Below are positions 1-10,575 of a DNA stretch of 64,000 nucleotides, in pieces. The stretch lies in the NCBI GenBank assembly GCA_023955635.1, contig JAMXHR010000016.1, forward strand, positions 248,001-312,000. The letters are read 5' to 3'. Each line of letters opens with the position of its first letter. Within the stretch, counting starts at the first letter, position 1. The notes under the pieces are model-generated. The model had not been told where the DNA came from. It searched no databases and was given only the letters and a program-made list of their open reading frames with translations. Both the position numbers and the translations under genes were made by a program. The DNA comes from Methanosarcina sp. ERenArc_MAG2. GTDB lineage: Archaea > Halobacteriota > Methanosarcinia > Methanosarcinales > Methanosarcinaceae.

Positions 1-46
1 TTTTCTGCGTTCAAGAATTTAGTGGAAATTCTGGCCTGATATCTAT

Positions 47-454
47 TCAGGCAGGAGCTTCCTTGGTCAGGATATAAGCAACCATTTCAGGATTGAGTTT
101 GCTTTCTCTTGAAACCTTTTCTTCGATTCTCTCAGCAGGTGTACCCTCCGATTTTAGCTCCCTTATTTTCTCAATCACTGAGGAAGGAATACTGTAATAT
201 TCGTTAATGTCCTTCCTGTGGCCCCATACATCTCCTTCAATAAGCTGGATTCTTTGCATCTCAAGGAACATTTCTATGGATTTTGAGACCGTACGCCTGT
301 AAGATTTAGGTAACTGAATTACCTCAATTTTCGGGCATGTTTCAACAAGTGCAAAGATATCTTTGTTCGAAGGCCTGAAAGCCAGGTGAACGACACGTTC
401 ATTAGGATTGAGAGTAAAGATTTCCTCTCTGGAACTAACTACTCTTATTTTCAT
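47..454 (-). CDS. DUF1699 family protein
   Basis: A 135-residue soluble protein that I recognise as the archaeal DUF1699 family, common in Methanosarcinales and of unknown function. It has no signal peptide or membrane segment. The N-terminal half looks alpha/beta (KIRVVSSREEI, VVHLAFRPS) and the C-terminal half is helical and charged. The ATG at 452-454 follows a run of G (rc GGGGGAAAAGT), which serves as a ribosome binding site. The gene stands alone, with a 700-base spacer on its upstream side. Family assignment is from memory of the sequence pattern; no function can be inferred from context. Confidence 0.75.
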   Translation of the reverse strand: MKIRVVSSREEIFTLNPNERVVHLAFRPSNKDIFALVETCPKIEVIQLPKSYRRTVSKSIEMFLEMQRIQLIEGDVWGHRKDINEYYSIPSSVIEKIRELKSEGTPAERIEEKVSRESKLNPEMVAYILTKEAPA

Positions 455-1167
455 ACTTTTCCCCCACTATAAAGTTCTTTTACGTTTTTACCTCAATATA
501 AACTACTTATACTGATTATAAATATTTATCTACCAGCACTTTTATTCTTTACACAGTACGCTGGGAGTATTCTGGATTATCTATCTCCTGTCAGATTCCT
601 TTAAATGCTGGAAAAAGCCTGGAAGAGATAAAACCTGAAAAAAAACCATACCTCAGAAATTTTAGTCCTTGCAGGAACGTTCTTAGCAAGGAAATCAAGG
701 AAATAGTAGTCAAGGGAGCGGACCTATAAAATTCTGGAGGGATTTTATTCTTCTAATCCGCTTTTTTCCGGAATTCGTCTTTTAACTTGCAGTAAGTTTT
801 ACAGAACGCTACAGATTAGAAAAAACTCCTCCATCCAGAGGAAAGAGCGAGAGGAGTTAAGGCAAGAAGCAAAAACACTTCCAAGAAGAAAGAAATTCAT
901 TGAGACAGAAAAATATCCAGGGAAAGAAAAAGCATGAAATAAGCCTGCTGAAAATATTTATTCCCAATTCATCATTATCAAGAATTTTACAAAATATTTA
1001 ATATGTTTGACCTTTTCCCCGAAAAATTTCTTGAGGATCCCATGTTCAACCAATTGAAATATTAAGCATTTTAGGGGGCAGAAAGGAGAAACAGCCCAGA
1101 TTCCCGGCATCCGTCACAGCCTCCTGAAAATATTAAGTCTCAACCCGGATCGTCACTCTTCCTGATC
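455..1167. other. Intergenic spacer without a convincing gene
   Basis: About 710 bases of AT-rich sequence between the DUF1699 gene promoter and the 3' end of the MBL/rhodanese gene. A plus-strand reading from the ATG at 605 would give about 41 residues if one A were added to the A5 run near 610, but it has no ribosome binding site or recognisable similarity, so I did not call it. Confidence 0.5.
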
Positions 1168-2610
1168 TCACTTTCCGAAAAATTCTGGTCTCCCTTCCTT
1201 CCCGGCTTTTCCAGCCCAGGAGAGGGCACATATCGGGCATTCAGGTCCGAAACCTGCGGCATTATAACCTGTCATTCCTCCTGCGGCATTATTCACTCTG
1301 GAAAGACCATGCTGTTTAAGAATACTGCAGCCCATACTGGACCTGTGTCCTGTACTGCATATAACTATTTTCTCAGCCTCAGGATCAAGTTCAGTGTACC
1401 TTTCCCTGAGATCCTGAACCGGGATATGAATGGAATTTTCTATGTGGAAAGTCTCATACTCTGAAGAAGCCCTTACATCGACAATTACAAGTGGATTTCC
1501 ACTTATAATCCATTCATGAAGCTCCGGGATTGAGAGCTGGGGCACATGGGCAGCCCTGAGACCCGCAGTCACCCATGCAAACACCCCTCCGCCCAGAAAA
1601 CCGATTATATTATCAAGCCCCACCCTGTGCAGCCAGACAACAGATTCCATAGCATAGCTTTCGCTTTCTGATACAAGCAGGATCTGTTTATCCGGAGGCA
1701 GGAGCCAGCCTGAATAGGTTGCGAAATTGCTCCGAAGGTCAATACACCAGGAACCCGGAATATGTTCTCCCCCAAACCCTTCATAGCAGCGTGTATCAAG
1801 AATAACAATGTCATCCCTTTCAGAAAGATTGAAAAATTCCTTTGGAGGGATTTCCCTTACAGGTGGAAGACTTTTGAGTTTTGTCGGCCCTTTCCGGTTG
1901 ATTTCAGTACAGCGGCTGAAATGGTCGGGTGCAGGTGGCATATCAGTTGTAAGATTATCTATGAATTCGGCTCTATCAGAAATCTGCAGGGCATAGTTGT
2001 ATTTGCGTTCATAGCCTATTGTACTTGAGCGTTTGGCTCCTAGGGCTCTCCCACAAAGGGAACCTTCACCATGAGCAGGGTAGACCTCACAAGAATCAGG
2101 AAGGGAAAGCAATTTTTCGTGCAAACTGTCATAAAGCCTTGAAGCAAGTTCTTCTGCCCGGTTTGGAAACAGGTCTGGCCTGCCCACGTCCCCAACAAAA
2201 AGCGTATCCCCGCAAAATACTGCAACCGGATCAGAACCTCTCGAAGTATCCGAAACAACATAGCAGATATGCTCGGGAGTATGCCCTGGAGTTTCAAGTA
2301 TCCTTATAGCAATGTCTTCAATTTCAAAGGTATCGCCTTCAGCCAGCCCGGTATGCTCAAACTCACAGTTAGCAACTCTGGGAGCATAGATTTTTGCCCC
2401 TGTTGCTGCTGCAAGATCCAGATGTCCGGAGATAAAATCAGCGTGCAGGTGAGTCTCCAGAATGTGGGTAATTTTCAAGCCCCTGGATTTTGCCTCTTTG
2501 AGATAAATATCTGTATCCCTACTCGGATCAATAACCGCACAATTCTGTTTTCCTGCAAGGATATATGAACTGTGAGCTATACCTTTTACAAAAAACTGAG
2601 CTATTTGCAT
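1168..2610 (-). CDS. MBL-fold hydrolase with two rhodanese domains
   Basis: A 480-residue fusion. The N-terminal metallo-beta-lactamase domain (about residues 1-230) has the metal motif THLHADFISGH, the later GHTPEH motif and CGDTLF, as in the ETHE1/persulfide dioxygenase-like branch. Two rhodanese domains follow. The first has a serine where the catalytic cysteine should be (LLVSES). The second has an intact active-site loop (VICSTGHRSSMG). The C-terminus carries CPIC. The likely role is handling of persulfide or sulfane sulfur in the cytoplasm; the exact substrate is unknown. The ATG at 2608-2610 is preferred because a GGGGGAAAA ribosome site lies just upstream; an 18-codon upstream extension is open but lacks one. 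The gene is monocistronic as far as can be seen. Confidence 0.85.
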   Translation of the reverse strand: MQIAQFFVKGIAHSSYILAGKQNCAVIDPSRDTDIYLKEAKSRGLKITHILETHLHADFISGHLDLAAATGAKIYAPRVANCEFEHTGLAEGDTFEIEDIAIRILETPGHTPEHICYVVSDTSRGSDPVAVFCGDTLFVGDVGRPDLFPNRAEELASRLYDSLHEKLLSLPDSCEVYPAHGEGSLCGRALGAKRSSTIGYERKYNYALQISDRAEFIDNLTTDMPPAPDHFSRCTEINRKGPTKLKSLPPVREIPPKEFFNLSERDDIVILDTRCYEGFGGEHIPGSWCIDLRSNFATYSGWLLPPDKQILLVSESESYAMESVVWLHRVGLDNIIGFLGGGVFAWVTAGLRAAHVPQLSIPELHEWIISGNPLVIVDVRASSEYETFHIENSIHIPVQDLRERYTELDPEAEKIVICSTGHRSSMGCSILKQHGLSRVNNAAGGMTGYNAAGFGPECPICALSWAGKAGKEGRPEFFGK

Positions 2611-3039
2611 ACAATTTTCCCCCGGATAACCGATTATACCTGCAATGTTTGTGTAAATAACCATACAGGTTACATTACTGCACCAATAGAAATTTTATAT
2701 CGGATACTTTGTATCTTATGTTATATTCCCTTTCTTATATTCAATTTTACACTTGTTTCAGGTTCACACGTATTACCTTCCGCCTTCCGGGGATTATTTT
2801 TTTCCCTCAGACACCAAAAAATAATAAAAACGAAAAGTCTGAAGAATATATAATAAGCATTTCATGAGCGTTTCTACTTTAATGAAAATGTTCTGAATCT
2901 CTTTAGAAAAAATCGCAGGCAGAGCTCCTCTTTGAAAAGGTTAGATACCTCAACCCTGCCCACAATTTGAAGTAAATCTATCAGGTTTAAATCCGGAACA
3001 AATTTCATTTTAAATTAAAACTGTCCTGAACCCACAAGC
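2611..3039. other. Intergenic spacer, nothing recognised
   Basis: AT-rich spacer holding the promoter region of the MBL/rhodanese gene and the 3' flank of the Fae gene. No repeat, RNA or small gene was recognised. Confidence 0.5.
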
Positions 3040-3555
3040 TCAAGCAAATGGGTGTTTTGCCGAATCTTTCTTTGCAAGAGCTTCTTCAACAGTCGGCCTG
3101 TTATCTATGGCTCTTGCTATTGCAAGCTTTGTTGCTTCATAATTGTATTCGTAAATTTTGTCCTTGTCTTTTGCGTCCCATTCGATAAAGACAGAAACGA
3201 TAATAAAAATGTCATCAGCCTTTTCTGCAGGGAGCACGCCAGCAGCCACGGAATCCATGACTGCCTTTGCAACCGCAGCCTGAGCCGGCCCGAACATAAG
3301 GGCAGCTTGAGATACATTCTTTATTGTTACCTTGTTTACGAGCAAAGTAACAGGCTTTGGCTGGACATTTGGCTCAAGAACTGCAAGAAGTGGTGTGTGT
3401 CCCTGCCTGGGCATTGCAAGCGAATTTATAAATGCTGCTTCTACGGGCCCTCCTCTAGGTCCGATAACCAGATCTATGTGTGCAATTTCCGGACCGGAAC
3501 CTATGAGAGCTTCTCCTACCATACTTTTTAGAATATTTTTGACCAGATTAAACAC
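3040..3555 (-). CDS. fae: Formaldehyde-activating enzyme (Fae)
   Basis: Fae condenses formaldehyde with tetrahydromethanopterin to methylene-H4MPT. The protein has the family pattern from MVGEALIGSG through AHIDLVIG (the His is the catalytic residue known from Fae), GHTPLLAV, FGPAQAAVAKAVMDSV, VFIEWDAKD and the YNYEATKLAI segment. About 160 residues form the core, the size of stand-alone Fae rather than a Fae-Hps fusion. The start is uncertain: a GTG at 3553-3555 gives an 11-residue extension and has a GAGGTG-like site over it, while the ATG at 3520-3522 matches the family N-terminus. In methanogens the pathway is linked to formaldehyde removal and pentose synthesis. Confidence 0.9.
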   Translation of the reverse strand: MFNLVKNILKSMVGEALIGSGPEIAHIDLVIGPRGGPVEAAFINSLAMPRQGHTPLLAVLEPNVQPKPVTLLVNKVTIKNVSQAALMFGPAQAAVAKAVMDSVAAGVLPAEKADDIFIIVSVFIEWDAKDKDKIYEYNYEATKLAIARAIDNRPTVEEALAKKDSAKHPFA

Positions 3556-4022
3556 CTCATCTTTATTCTACAATAGAAAACTCGATACTCAAAATTCCCG
3601 GATAGAGAAGTGAATTTATCTTCATATCCGCTAAATAAATTCGATAACGAATAGGGTATTAAGCACGATTATTTCTATCGTAAAGAATAATTAAGCTTGT
3701 AATACTTTATACACATACATAAATAATTTGGCAGTTGTAATTTCAACAGCGCAAACGAAGAAAAGTGCTCCAGATCAAGGCATAAGTAAAATTTCATCAA
3801 AGTCCCAAAAAAGATTATATTAGAGAACTTATATAAAAATTTGTCCTGAGTTCAAGGAACCTATAATTAATGGAAGTAATTAAGTAAACCTCTAAACCGA
3901 AGCAGAGAGATTTCACTATTTTTTATTTTGAGGGATTTATTTTTGGCTTATTTTTATCCTATTATGTTTTCCCAATCAGAAGTAAAATATTTATGGAGGA
4001 AACCCTTTAATATTTTTTATAT
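3556..4022. other. Divergent promoter region
   Basis: AT-rich spacer between divergent fae and the large surface protein gene. TATA-like stretches are present (for example tactttatacac near 3701-3712). A strong GGAGGA site lies at 3995-4000, but no good start codon follows it at normal spacing in the frame of the downstream gene. Confidence 0.45.
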
Positions 4023-7000
4023 TTGTCTTTTTTGGGGGCAGGATCTACGGCTGATAAATTATCTGGAGAATTTCCATCGTTCATTGAGGATACGTGTGCA
4101 TATATTCCCTATGCCGTTATCGGGATTTTCATTATCCTTGCTGCAACCTTTACCTCAGTATATCTTTTAAAAATAGATAGCGAAGTAGCCGAAACCATTT
4201 ATACTACAAAGAACAGTGATCCCAGGCAGACTGCTATCAATCTTGCTGCATCCGACCTCGCTCGCTGCCTGAACTATGCAGGGATGGAAGCCCTTGAATG
4301 GCAGGGAGAACATCCTGTGATCCTGCCTGAAGGCAATCCTGTTGACAGGTTTTCTGCGGATGGTTTCATGGCAATCCCAGAAAATCAGAACCTTGAAAAA
4401 GGTGACATGCTTAAAGTTTCCATAAACCTGCCATCCGATATCTGGGGTAAAATCGAAGCCCTCTGGAAAAACAGGGATATTATACTGGTTATCAATGACT
4501 CTTCAGGCCGTGAAATCAAAAACCTGAACTACGGCCAAGCAACCGGTTATTTTCAAAAAGTTTCCTTTGAGGAATATGCTAAAATTCCGGATTATGCAGC
4601 ATCAGGATATGCATCAGTCGAACTCTATTACGGGGATGACCTCAAAGCTTCGGACTGGTTCATGCTCGAAGTAAGCCCTGTAAAAGATATCACAGTGAAC
4701 TCTTTTAACAGGCTGCTCTCTGCAAATTACCAGGGAAATAGCCACACCTTCATGGAATATGCAATCAACGTAGAACCTTACATAACACCCGAGCAGATAA
4801 GGATAAGGCAAGTAAAAGGAAATCTGCAGCGTGAAACCAGAAGTGCGGACAAAAATTACACTATTTACTATGTTTTTGAAATCCCCGCCCTTAATTATAC
4901 CCTTGTGAACCTTGAATCAGGAGAAAGATTCAACAACAGTATGAACCTTTCCACGCTGATTACTTCGAGAGAACCGCTTCTAGAAGAACTTGTAAGGGAA
5001 TACGAAAACGAACTTGGAAATTCCTCAAACCTTGAGTCGACCTCCAATCTCGTGCTCGGAGCGACAAACCTGCGGACCTTCGTTTACGGCCCCTGGCAAC
5101 ATTATGCAAATGGCCCTCTCAACATCCTGACCAATCCGGCCCTTTCAAGCTCAATTAACGGGGCCACTCTTTATACTCAAAAAAGAATTTTTGATTCGGT
5201 TGATCCCCTGGCTCTTACATACACAACCTACTACAACGGGAAGGTCCTCTACGAAGACGTTTTCACTCTCAGCAACGAAAAAAAGATTCGGGCCTCTCTA
5301 CCAGCCTCAACACCTCAGAGTCCCTTTATGAAAAGAATAAGAGTGCATATGAAAAAAATAAAGGCGTAAACCTTACAACTACTTATGATTCGCTTGCACA
5401 GAACAGGTCATTTTCCCTGGACGTGGAAGAAAGCATTGGGCAATCCCTTAAAGAGACAAATACTTCCTTGAAGGAGCTTTCCGAATATTCGGAAATAACA
5501 GCCTCAGCCTCAGACTATACAGATGGAGTTCTCGATGGCTGGATCTTTAATGACCATTTATGGACAGAGGAAAATCCTGACCTTATCCATGCAATCACGG
5601 ATAGCGTTTATACGGCTCCGGTACAGGGGCAAATAATAAGAGATGGCTTTGATTCTCCAGACTCGCTGGCCTCAATAATCACTGCGGATTTTGACAGCAG
5701 TTCAGTTTCGTTCGGCGGGCAAACCGTTAGCTGGGATTCGGACTATTTCACATCCGGAAGGCATAAAGGGTCTCTTATGCCCTCTTATTCCTGGAACAAT
5801 TCCAATAGAAATTCTTATTCCGAATCCTTAAGCCCTTCAATTGACCCTCCGAAAGGAAGTGTGGTCGATTGGTCTGTTACGGGGGCGTCTGTCAGTCTGA
5901 TTTCTGCCGATATAAGTGATGTAAATATTGAGCCTCATTACTCTTACGCAAGTAATGATAGACTTACGGTTGAAAACAGGAGCGAAGGCTACCTGAACCG
6001 GGAAGACCATATTTTTGACTGGGGAATCAGGTACGATATTTCCTATAAAATAAGAACTGCATGGAAAATAGACTACAGTTATGACTATACTTACAGGTGG
6101 AAAACCAGGGAGCAACTGCCTGATGGAAATTATACGACTGTAACTCATTATGACAAGTCAAGCGATTCAGACTCCGAAACGGCAGGCGAAGTCAATCTGG
6201 AATATTTTTCCCACACCGAAACCGAAGCCGAAAAACTGACAGTAATTTACCACAGCCGCCCTCCGGCAGGCGGCTATAAGGGTTTGTCGACTTATGCTGA
6301 TTCCATAGAAAGGGAATACAGAGAAACAACAGTTTATTCAGACAGTGTGGACAATGACAAAAGTTTTGACCCGTGCTGTTCCGATGCTGCAGACAAATAC
6401 AGGGATGCCTATGTGGATTTAAGGGCAATCGAAAGCAATTTTTGGGCATATCCTGACGGGAAATATCTTGCCCTGCATGCTGTCAGTTGTGATATCCCTC
6501 CATGGCTGCACAGGGTAATGGCAGAAGAAGTCCTGAGAATGCTTTATTCGGTCGAAAAGACCAATCCAGCCTTTAATTATTCCCTTGCTGAATCTCCTGG
6601 CCGGGACCCTACAGACCTGCAACTAGAAGCTGCAAAAAAACTCATTCTGGATCTGGAAAAAAGCCGGGATACTTACGTAAACAAAGAACAGTACTTCACG
6701 CCTTCAGGGAAAATTTATACCTCAAGCGATTCTGCTCGCTACATTGCAAAAAATGAGGCTTATAACAGGCTGATCGAAGATATCGACCGGAAAAATCGTA
6801 AGCTGGATTCTGACCTCAATTCCTATATACTCGATGCCCTTGAGGAAAAAGGTCTCGATATCAGTGCCCTTGACAGCGTGACCTCAGGCCCGATGACCCT
6901 TTTCAATAATCCGGCAATTGAAAGGGCTACCTCAGCTCTAGGAGAAGATATGGGCATCATATCCACGATGACCGTCACCGGTCAGCCGGAAAGCAAATAC

Positions 7001-8152
7001 AAATGGACCGAAAATCTGACCCTGATCATTGACCAGAAACCGAACTACCTCTACCATGATCCTGATTTCGACCTCATGAAAGAATACGAATGGACCGATT
7101 CCATGACCGGAAAAACAATTTATCCCCTCGGTGTTCGGAACACCTGTATTTTCACAACCGGCATTTCCAAGGAGATCGCAGATGCAATTTCTTCAAATGA
7201 CGAATCCGTAAAAACCAAAACTTCCCAGCAGATCAGCCAGAGCATCTCCACCCTGAACGCAGAAGTTCTCCTGCTTGAGCAGAACCTCAGCGAACAGAAT
7301 GTTCCCCTGGATACAACCCGTCTCAACACCGAAGTCTCTAACCTGAAGCACACATACGCTCAGGAAATGAGGTCTCAGATAATTGAAAAGGTTGCCTTTG
7401 AAGTTAACTCAAATCCTGTTGTTTCCGACTGGATAAAGGAAAATAGAGTCCGGGCACTCACAATAAATTACCTTAACAGCCTCTCCGACGATCAGGTAAT
7501 TCAAAAATCCACTACGGATGAACTCGCTTCAGAACTCTCCACCGCCGTAAAGTCTGAAATCCGAAATTCAAACCCGCCTGTTGGACCTGACGAGCTTGAA
7601 GCCACTCTGAATAGAGTTGATACTGATATCAGAGTTGGCGTTGCAAACGGAATCTGTGCAGTCACAGTAAATAAAGGCGAAGCTCTTGACGCCGACTTCG
7701 GTAAAATTGACAACGAATTGAAAAATCTGGCAAATGAAACTCTTGACAGGTATTCAGGAGAGATTGGAGACAAAGTTTCAAAAAGGCTGGATAGGACTAT
7801 GGAAGCTGTTCCATGCGGATTGCCGGTATTGCCACCTCACTGGATTTTTACCGTGAATGTGTGGACTTATGAGGCAATTGGAATGTATAATGAATTTAAA
7901 GTCAAAGATAACGATAATGAAGCTATTCCTAAACCTTACTTTGGGCATAAAGGACAGATGTACATCAGAAAAGATGATTCAATCTTACACAATGGAAAAT
8001 ACATCGGAGATAACGTTCCACTAACATTTCAGTTTGTTGGGTACTCCACTACTATAGTTGGGCCAGGTCCGAAAGGAGTTGGAGATAAAACAGGTGGTTC
8101 TACTGAAAAATCAGCTGGATATGAAGCTCTTGTTGCACAGTTTGGGGAATAA
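4023..8152 (+). CDS. Giant membrane-anchored surface protein (interrupted by a frameshift)
   Basis: I do not recognise a named function. Read as one protein it has about 1376 residues. A single membrane segment lies near the N-terminus (PYAVIGIFIILAATFTSVYLL, about residues 29-49), with everything after it outside the cytoplasm. The body is rich in Ser, Tyr, Asn and Asp, with helical stretches such as EVLLLEQNLSEQN. It is type II-like, with no C-terminal anchor. It weakly recalls the large DUF7286-type proteins of haloarchaeal pilus-like loci (low confidence). Two open frames, ending at 5369 and resuming in frame before 5423, join if one A is added to the A7 run at 5278-5284. The TTG at 4023 has no ribosome site. 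One extra T in 4028-4033 would instead join the gene to an ATG at 3964. The sarcinarray gene follows after 2 bases. Confidence 0.55.
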
Positions 8153-8154
8153 TT

Positions 8155-8754
8155 ATGAAATTCAGAATATTTATACTTGGAATGGTACTTCTTTTGTTGA
8201 CAAATGTCGTTTCAGCAAGTTCTCAGTATGGTACGATAGATGTTTACTATAATGATCAGCTTTTACCAGGAAAAGAGGTAGTTAAGCCCACATTGAAAAT
8301 AGGAGAACCTTTCAAAGTAAAAATTGATTTAACATTGAATCAAAAATCGATATTGTTTGTAAAAATTTGTAGTCTAAGGGTGGGAGCACCTTATGAAGTT
8401 ATAAATGGTCCTTCACAGTTTGATAAAAAATTATTTTTTGAATCATTAGATCCGGGAACATATACTTACGAATGGACACTAAAACCAACTGGAGAATGGG
8501 AAGGTGGAACGATGCCTGTGAATATTTGGTATCAAATACATAATGTCGGTGAAGATGAACCTCTAGTTCAAGGTGAATTCACAGTAGCTTATCCCTATAT
8601 ATCTACAGAGCATTACGAAGGTGAAGCTCCAATTTCTGAAGAACAACCAGTTCCGAAAACCGAGCCTTCGTCCACATCTGCATCAACGCCAGCTTTCACA
8701 CTTGCCGACACGATTTTAGTTTTTGCATTTGTCTTTGTCCTTTTCCGCAGGTGA
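8155..8754 (+). CDS. Sarcinarray-family surface protein with C-terminal sorting signal
   Basis: A 199-residue secreted protein. It has a classic signal peptide (RIFILGMVLLLLTNVVSA, residues 4-21) and then a beta-rich domain starting YGTIDVYYNDQLLPGKEV. A Pro/Ser/Thr linker (about 163-176) leads to a C-terminal hydrophobic segment ending in RR (STPAFTLADTILVFAFVF, then VLFRR). This architecture and the YYNDQLLPGKEV opening match the Methanosarcina sarcinarray family, whose C-terminus (MAST-type) is thought to be an archaeosortase-like or envelope-anchoring signal. It starts 2 bases after the giant surface protein, so the two are probably co-transcribed and may form one envelope structure. Function is unknown. 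Confidence 0.65.
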   Translation: MKFRIFILGMVLLLLTNVVSASSQYGTIDVYYNDQLLPGKEVVKPTLKIGEPFKVKIDLTLNQKSILFVKICSLRVGAPYEVINGPSQFDKKLFFESLDPGTYTYEWTLKPTGEWEGGTMPVNIWYQIHNVGEDEPLVQGEFTVAYPYISTEHYEGEAPISEEQPVPKTEPSSTSASTPAFTLADTILVFAFVFVLFRR

Positions 8755-9158
8755 GATACCTGTGGAGAGTTATTTTAGAATTTATTCTGAATAAAAACAC
8801 AAATTCGGGAAATAATAAAAAGTATAATGTATTATTGGGATTCCAAAAACGGTTACAGCATTTGGGCTTATTGTGGACAGGCTTTTTTAAAATGTTAAAA
8901 AGAGTTATAAATTTTTGCGAGGCGTAGCCATCAAATTTATTAGAATTTTGAAAAAATAGAAATGTTACTCAATACAAAAATAGGAAAATCGATGTTAATA
9001 GATCAGAATATTATCAAAAGTTATGAATATAATTCGCTACCTGACTATAAATAAACGAAAAATCCAAATGAAGACACAAATAGGAAATTAAATATTATAG
9101 AGAACTATAATATTTTATGTTAGTTCAAGAGTCGGCTTAACTCCTACGGCGTGATATA
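8755..9158. other. AT-rich spacer with an 11-bp repeat copy
   Basis: About 400 very AT-rich bases upstream of the TIR gene. It contains gaggcgtagcc at 8919-8929, repeated directly at 10495-10505 beyond the TIR gene. No gene was recognised. Confidence 0.5.
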
Positions 9159-10505
9159 ATGAGTGATGAGAAAAAAATATTCCTGTCCTACTCTCATAAA
9201 AACATGAGTCTTGCAAGCGAAATTGATAGTGCACTTTACATAAGGGGAATTACAGTCACAAGAGATATAAGAGATGTAAAATGTTCTCAAAGTTTTAAAG
9301 AATTTATGAGAAGTGTCGGAAGCCACGACATTGTTTTGATGTTAATCAGTGATTACTATCTTAAGTCTCAAGCTTGCATGTTTGAAGTCATTGAGACTAT
9401 GAAAGAATCAGACTATAAAGAGAGAATAACAACAATTGTTAATGACGACGTATGTTTTGACTTGAAAGGGATAACATATCTTAAATATTGGGAAGGAAAA
9501 AGACAGTTGATAGAGGAAGCTATAAAGGGACATAGTCGAGAAGAAATAAAGCCTCTGATAGAAGAAATGGATGAGATTATACTTATTAAAAACAACATAA
9601 TGGAATTTATTGCTACAATTAGTGATCTGAAGTACATACCATTTAAAGAATTGAACAAGCAATATAAAGAATTATATGAAGCTGTTGGACTAGAAGCTGA
9701 TAAAGTTTCAGCAAATTATAATACAGTTGATGAAAGAGACGTTGGTTTTGGATTTATAAGAAGGCACTCTACAAATGTCTTAATTAATATAGATTATCCT
9801 AAATGCGAAATCAAAGAAGCTTTAAAAGAAGTAATATTTTCTTTGAAACTGAATAACGATGTTATTTGGATATATGCTTATAATAAGCTAGATGACATTG
9901 TAACTGCAAACTGGTTTTGTACAGGTTACTGGGTTTCACCCAATCTTGATCAAAGATGGCGTCCGGCGGAAATGAGATCAAATGATCAGATTGAGGATAT
10001 TAAGATTACATGGAATCATGAATACGAAAGCCGTAGAGAAGCATACAAACCTTATTCTGGATCTAAAAATGAATTATTAAAATTTACAGATTCATTATTG
10101 AAACAAGTGGTTCCAATAGCAGAAACTGCAATTGAGAAATTTAATCAATTTCAGAATGGCGAAATTGATGAGTATGAGTTCCTTGAACATATGCACAAAG
10201 AACGACCAATTGAGAGTGAATTATATTCACAGTCTTTAAGAGGAAATTTTGCAACATATGAATGTAAAGATTATACCCAAGAGTTTGACAATTTATTCGC
10301 AATTGTTGATGACATGTTCTTGTACTATTCAATAGAACACATGGATAAGTGGTCTAGTGAAAATAAGAGAATAATGATGAGCCTAGATAAAGACCGTTTC
10401 TACAAAAAAATGAGCGAGTTACAATATGAAAGAAGGAAATTAAAATAAATTTGAGAGAGGTTAAATAAACAGGTAATATTTTTAGAAAAATTAGGAGGCG
10501 TAGCC
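8919..10505. repeat. 11-bp direct repeats flanking the TIR gene
   Basis: The sequence gaggcgtagcc occurs at 8919-8929 and 10495-10505, bracketing the TIR gene and its AT-rich flanks. The core ggcgtagcc is itself a small inverted repeat. It could be a boundary duplication or a common intergenic motif. Confidence 0.45.
9159..10448 (+). CDS. TIR-domain protein, candidate immune effector
   Basis: A 429-residue soluble protein. Residues 5-125 are a bacterial/archaeal-type TIR domain: box 1 IFLSYSHKN (7-15), a central DIVLMLISDYYLKS segment, and Glu76 in ACMFEV, at the position of the catalytic glutamate of NAD-cleaving TIR domains. A helical linker (about 125-175) and an unrecognised C-terminal region with aromatic motifs (NDVIWIYAYNKL, WFCTGYWVSP) follow. 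Prokaryotic TIR proteins commonly act as NADases in antiphage defence; that role is inferred here. The gene is isolated, AT-rich compared with the housekeeping genes, and flanked by a direct 11-bp repeat, all of which fit acquisition. No obvious partner (ThsA, Argonaute, STING) lies next to it. Confidence 0.8.
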   Translation: MSDEKKIFLSYSHKNMSLASEIDSALYIRGITVTRDIRDVKCSQSFKEFMRSVGSHDIVLMLISDYYLKSQACMFEVIETMKESDYKERITTIVNDDVCFDLKGITYLKYWEGKRQLIEEAIKGHSREEIKPLIEEMDEIILIKNNIMEFIATISDLKYIPFKELNKQYKELYEAVGLEADKVSANYNTVDERDVGFGFIRRHSTNVLINIDYPKCEIKEALKEVIFSLKLNNDVIWIYAYNKLDDIVTANWFCTGYWVSPNLDQRWRPAEMRSNDQIEDIKITWNHEYESRREAYKPYSGSKNELLKFTDSLLKQVVPIAETAIEKFNQFQNGEIDEYEFLEHMHKERPIESELYSQSLRGNFATYECKDYTQEFDNLFAIVDDMFLYYSIEHMDKWSSENKRIMMSLDKDRFYKKMSELQYERRKLK

Positions 10506-10575
10506 CACAGATAAGTAGTCAATGTAAGTTAGAAACCCGTTAAAACGTATTAGTTAGATTTTTAACCTTCCCTAC

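Noticed and set aside
605..729. A 41-residue protein upstream of DUF1699, readable if one A is added near 610
   Set aside because: No ribosome site, no recognisable similarity and too short to judge coding potential by eye.
1605..2853. Several open frames antisense to the MBL/rhodanese gene and similar antisense frames elsewhere
   Set aside because: They are composition shadows of well-supported genes with no start signals or recognisable products.
3964..4022. Extension of the giant surface protein to an ATG at 3964
   Set aside because: It requires another indel in the T6/G5 run at 4028-4038 and has no ribosome site; noted only as an alternative.
5279..5324. A canonical A-AAA-AAG slippery heptamer with a possible stem (ggg-ctct / agag-ccc, 5290-5324), suggesting programmed -1 frameshifting in the giant surface protein
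   Set aside because: The same GAAAAAAAG context breaks rad50, and many other housekeeping genes break at homopolymers. A missing A is the simpler explanation unless accurate reads confirm A7.
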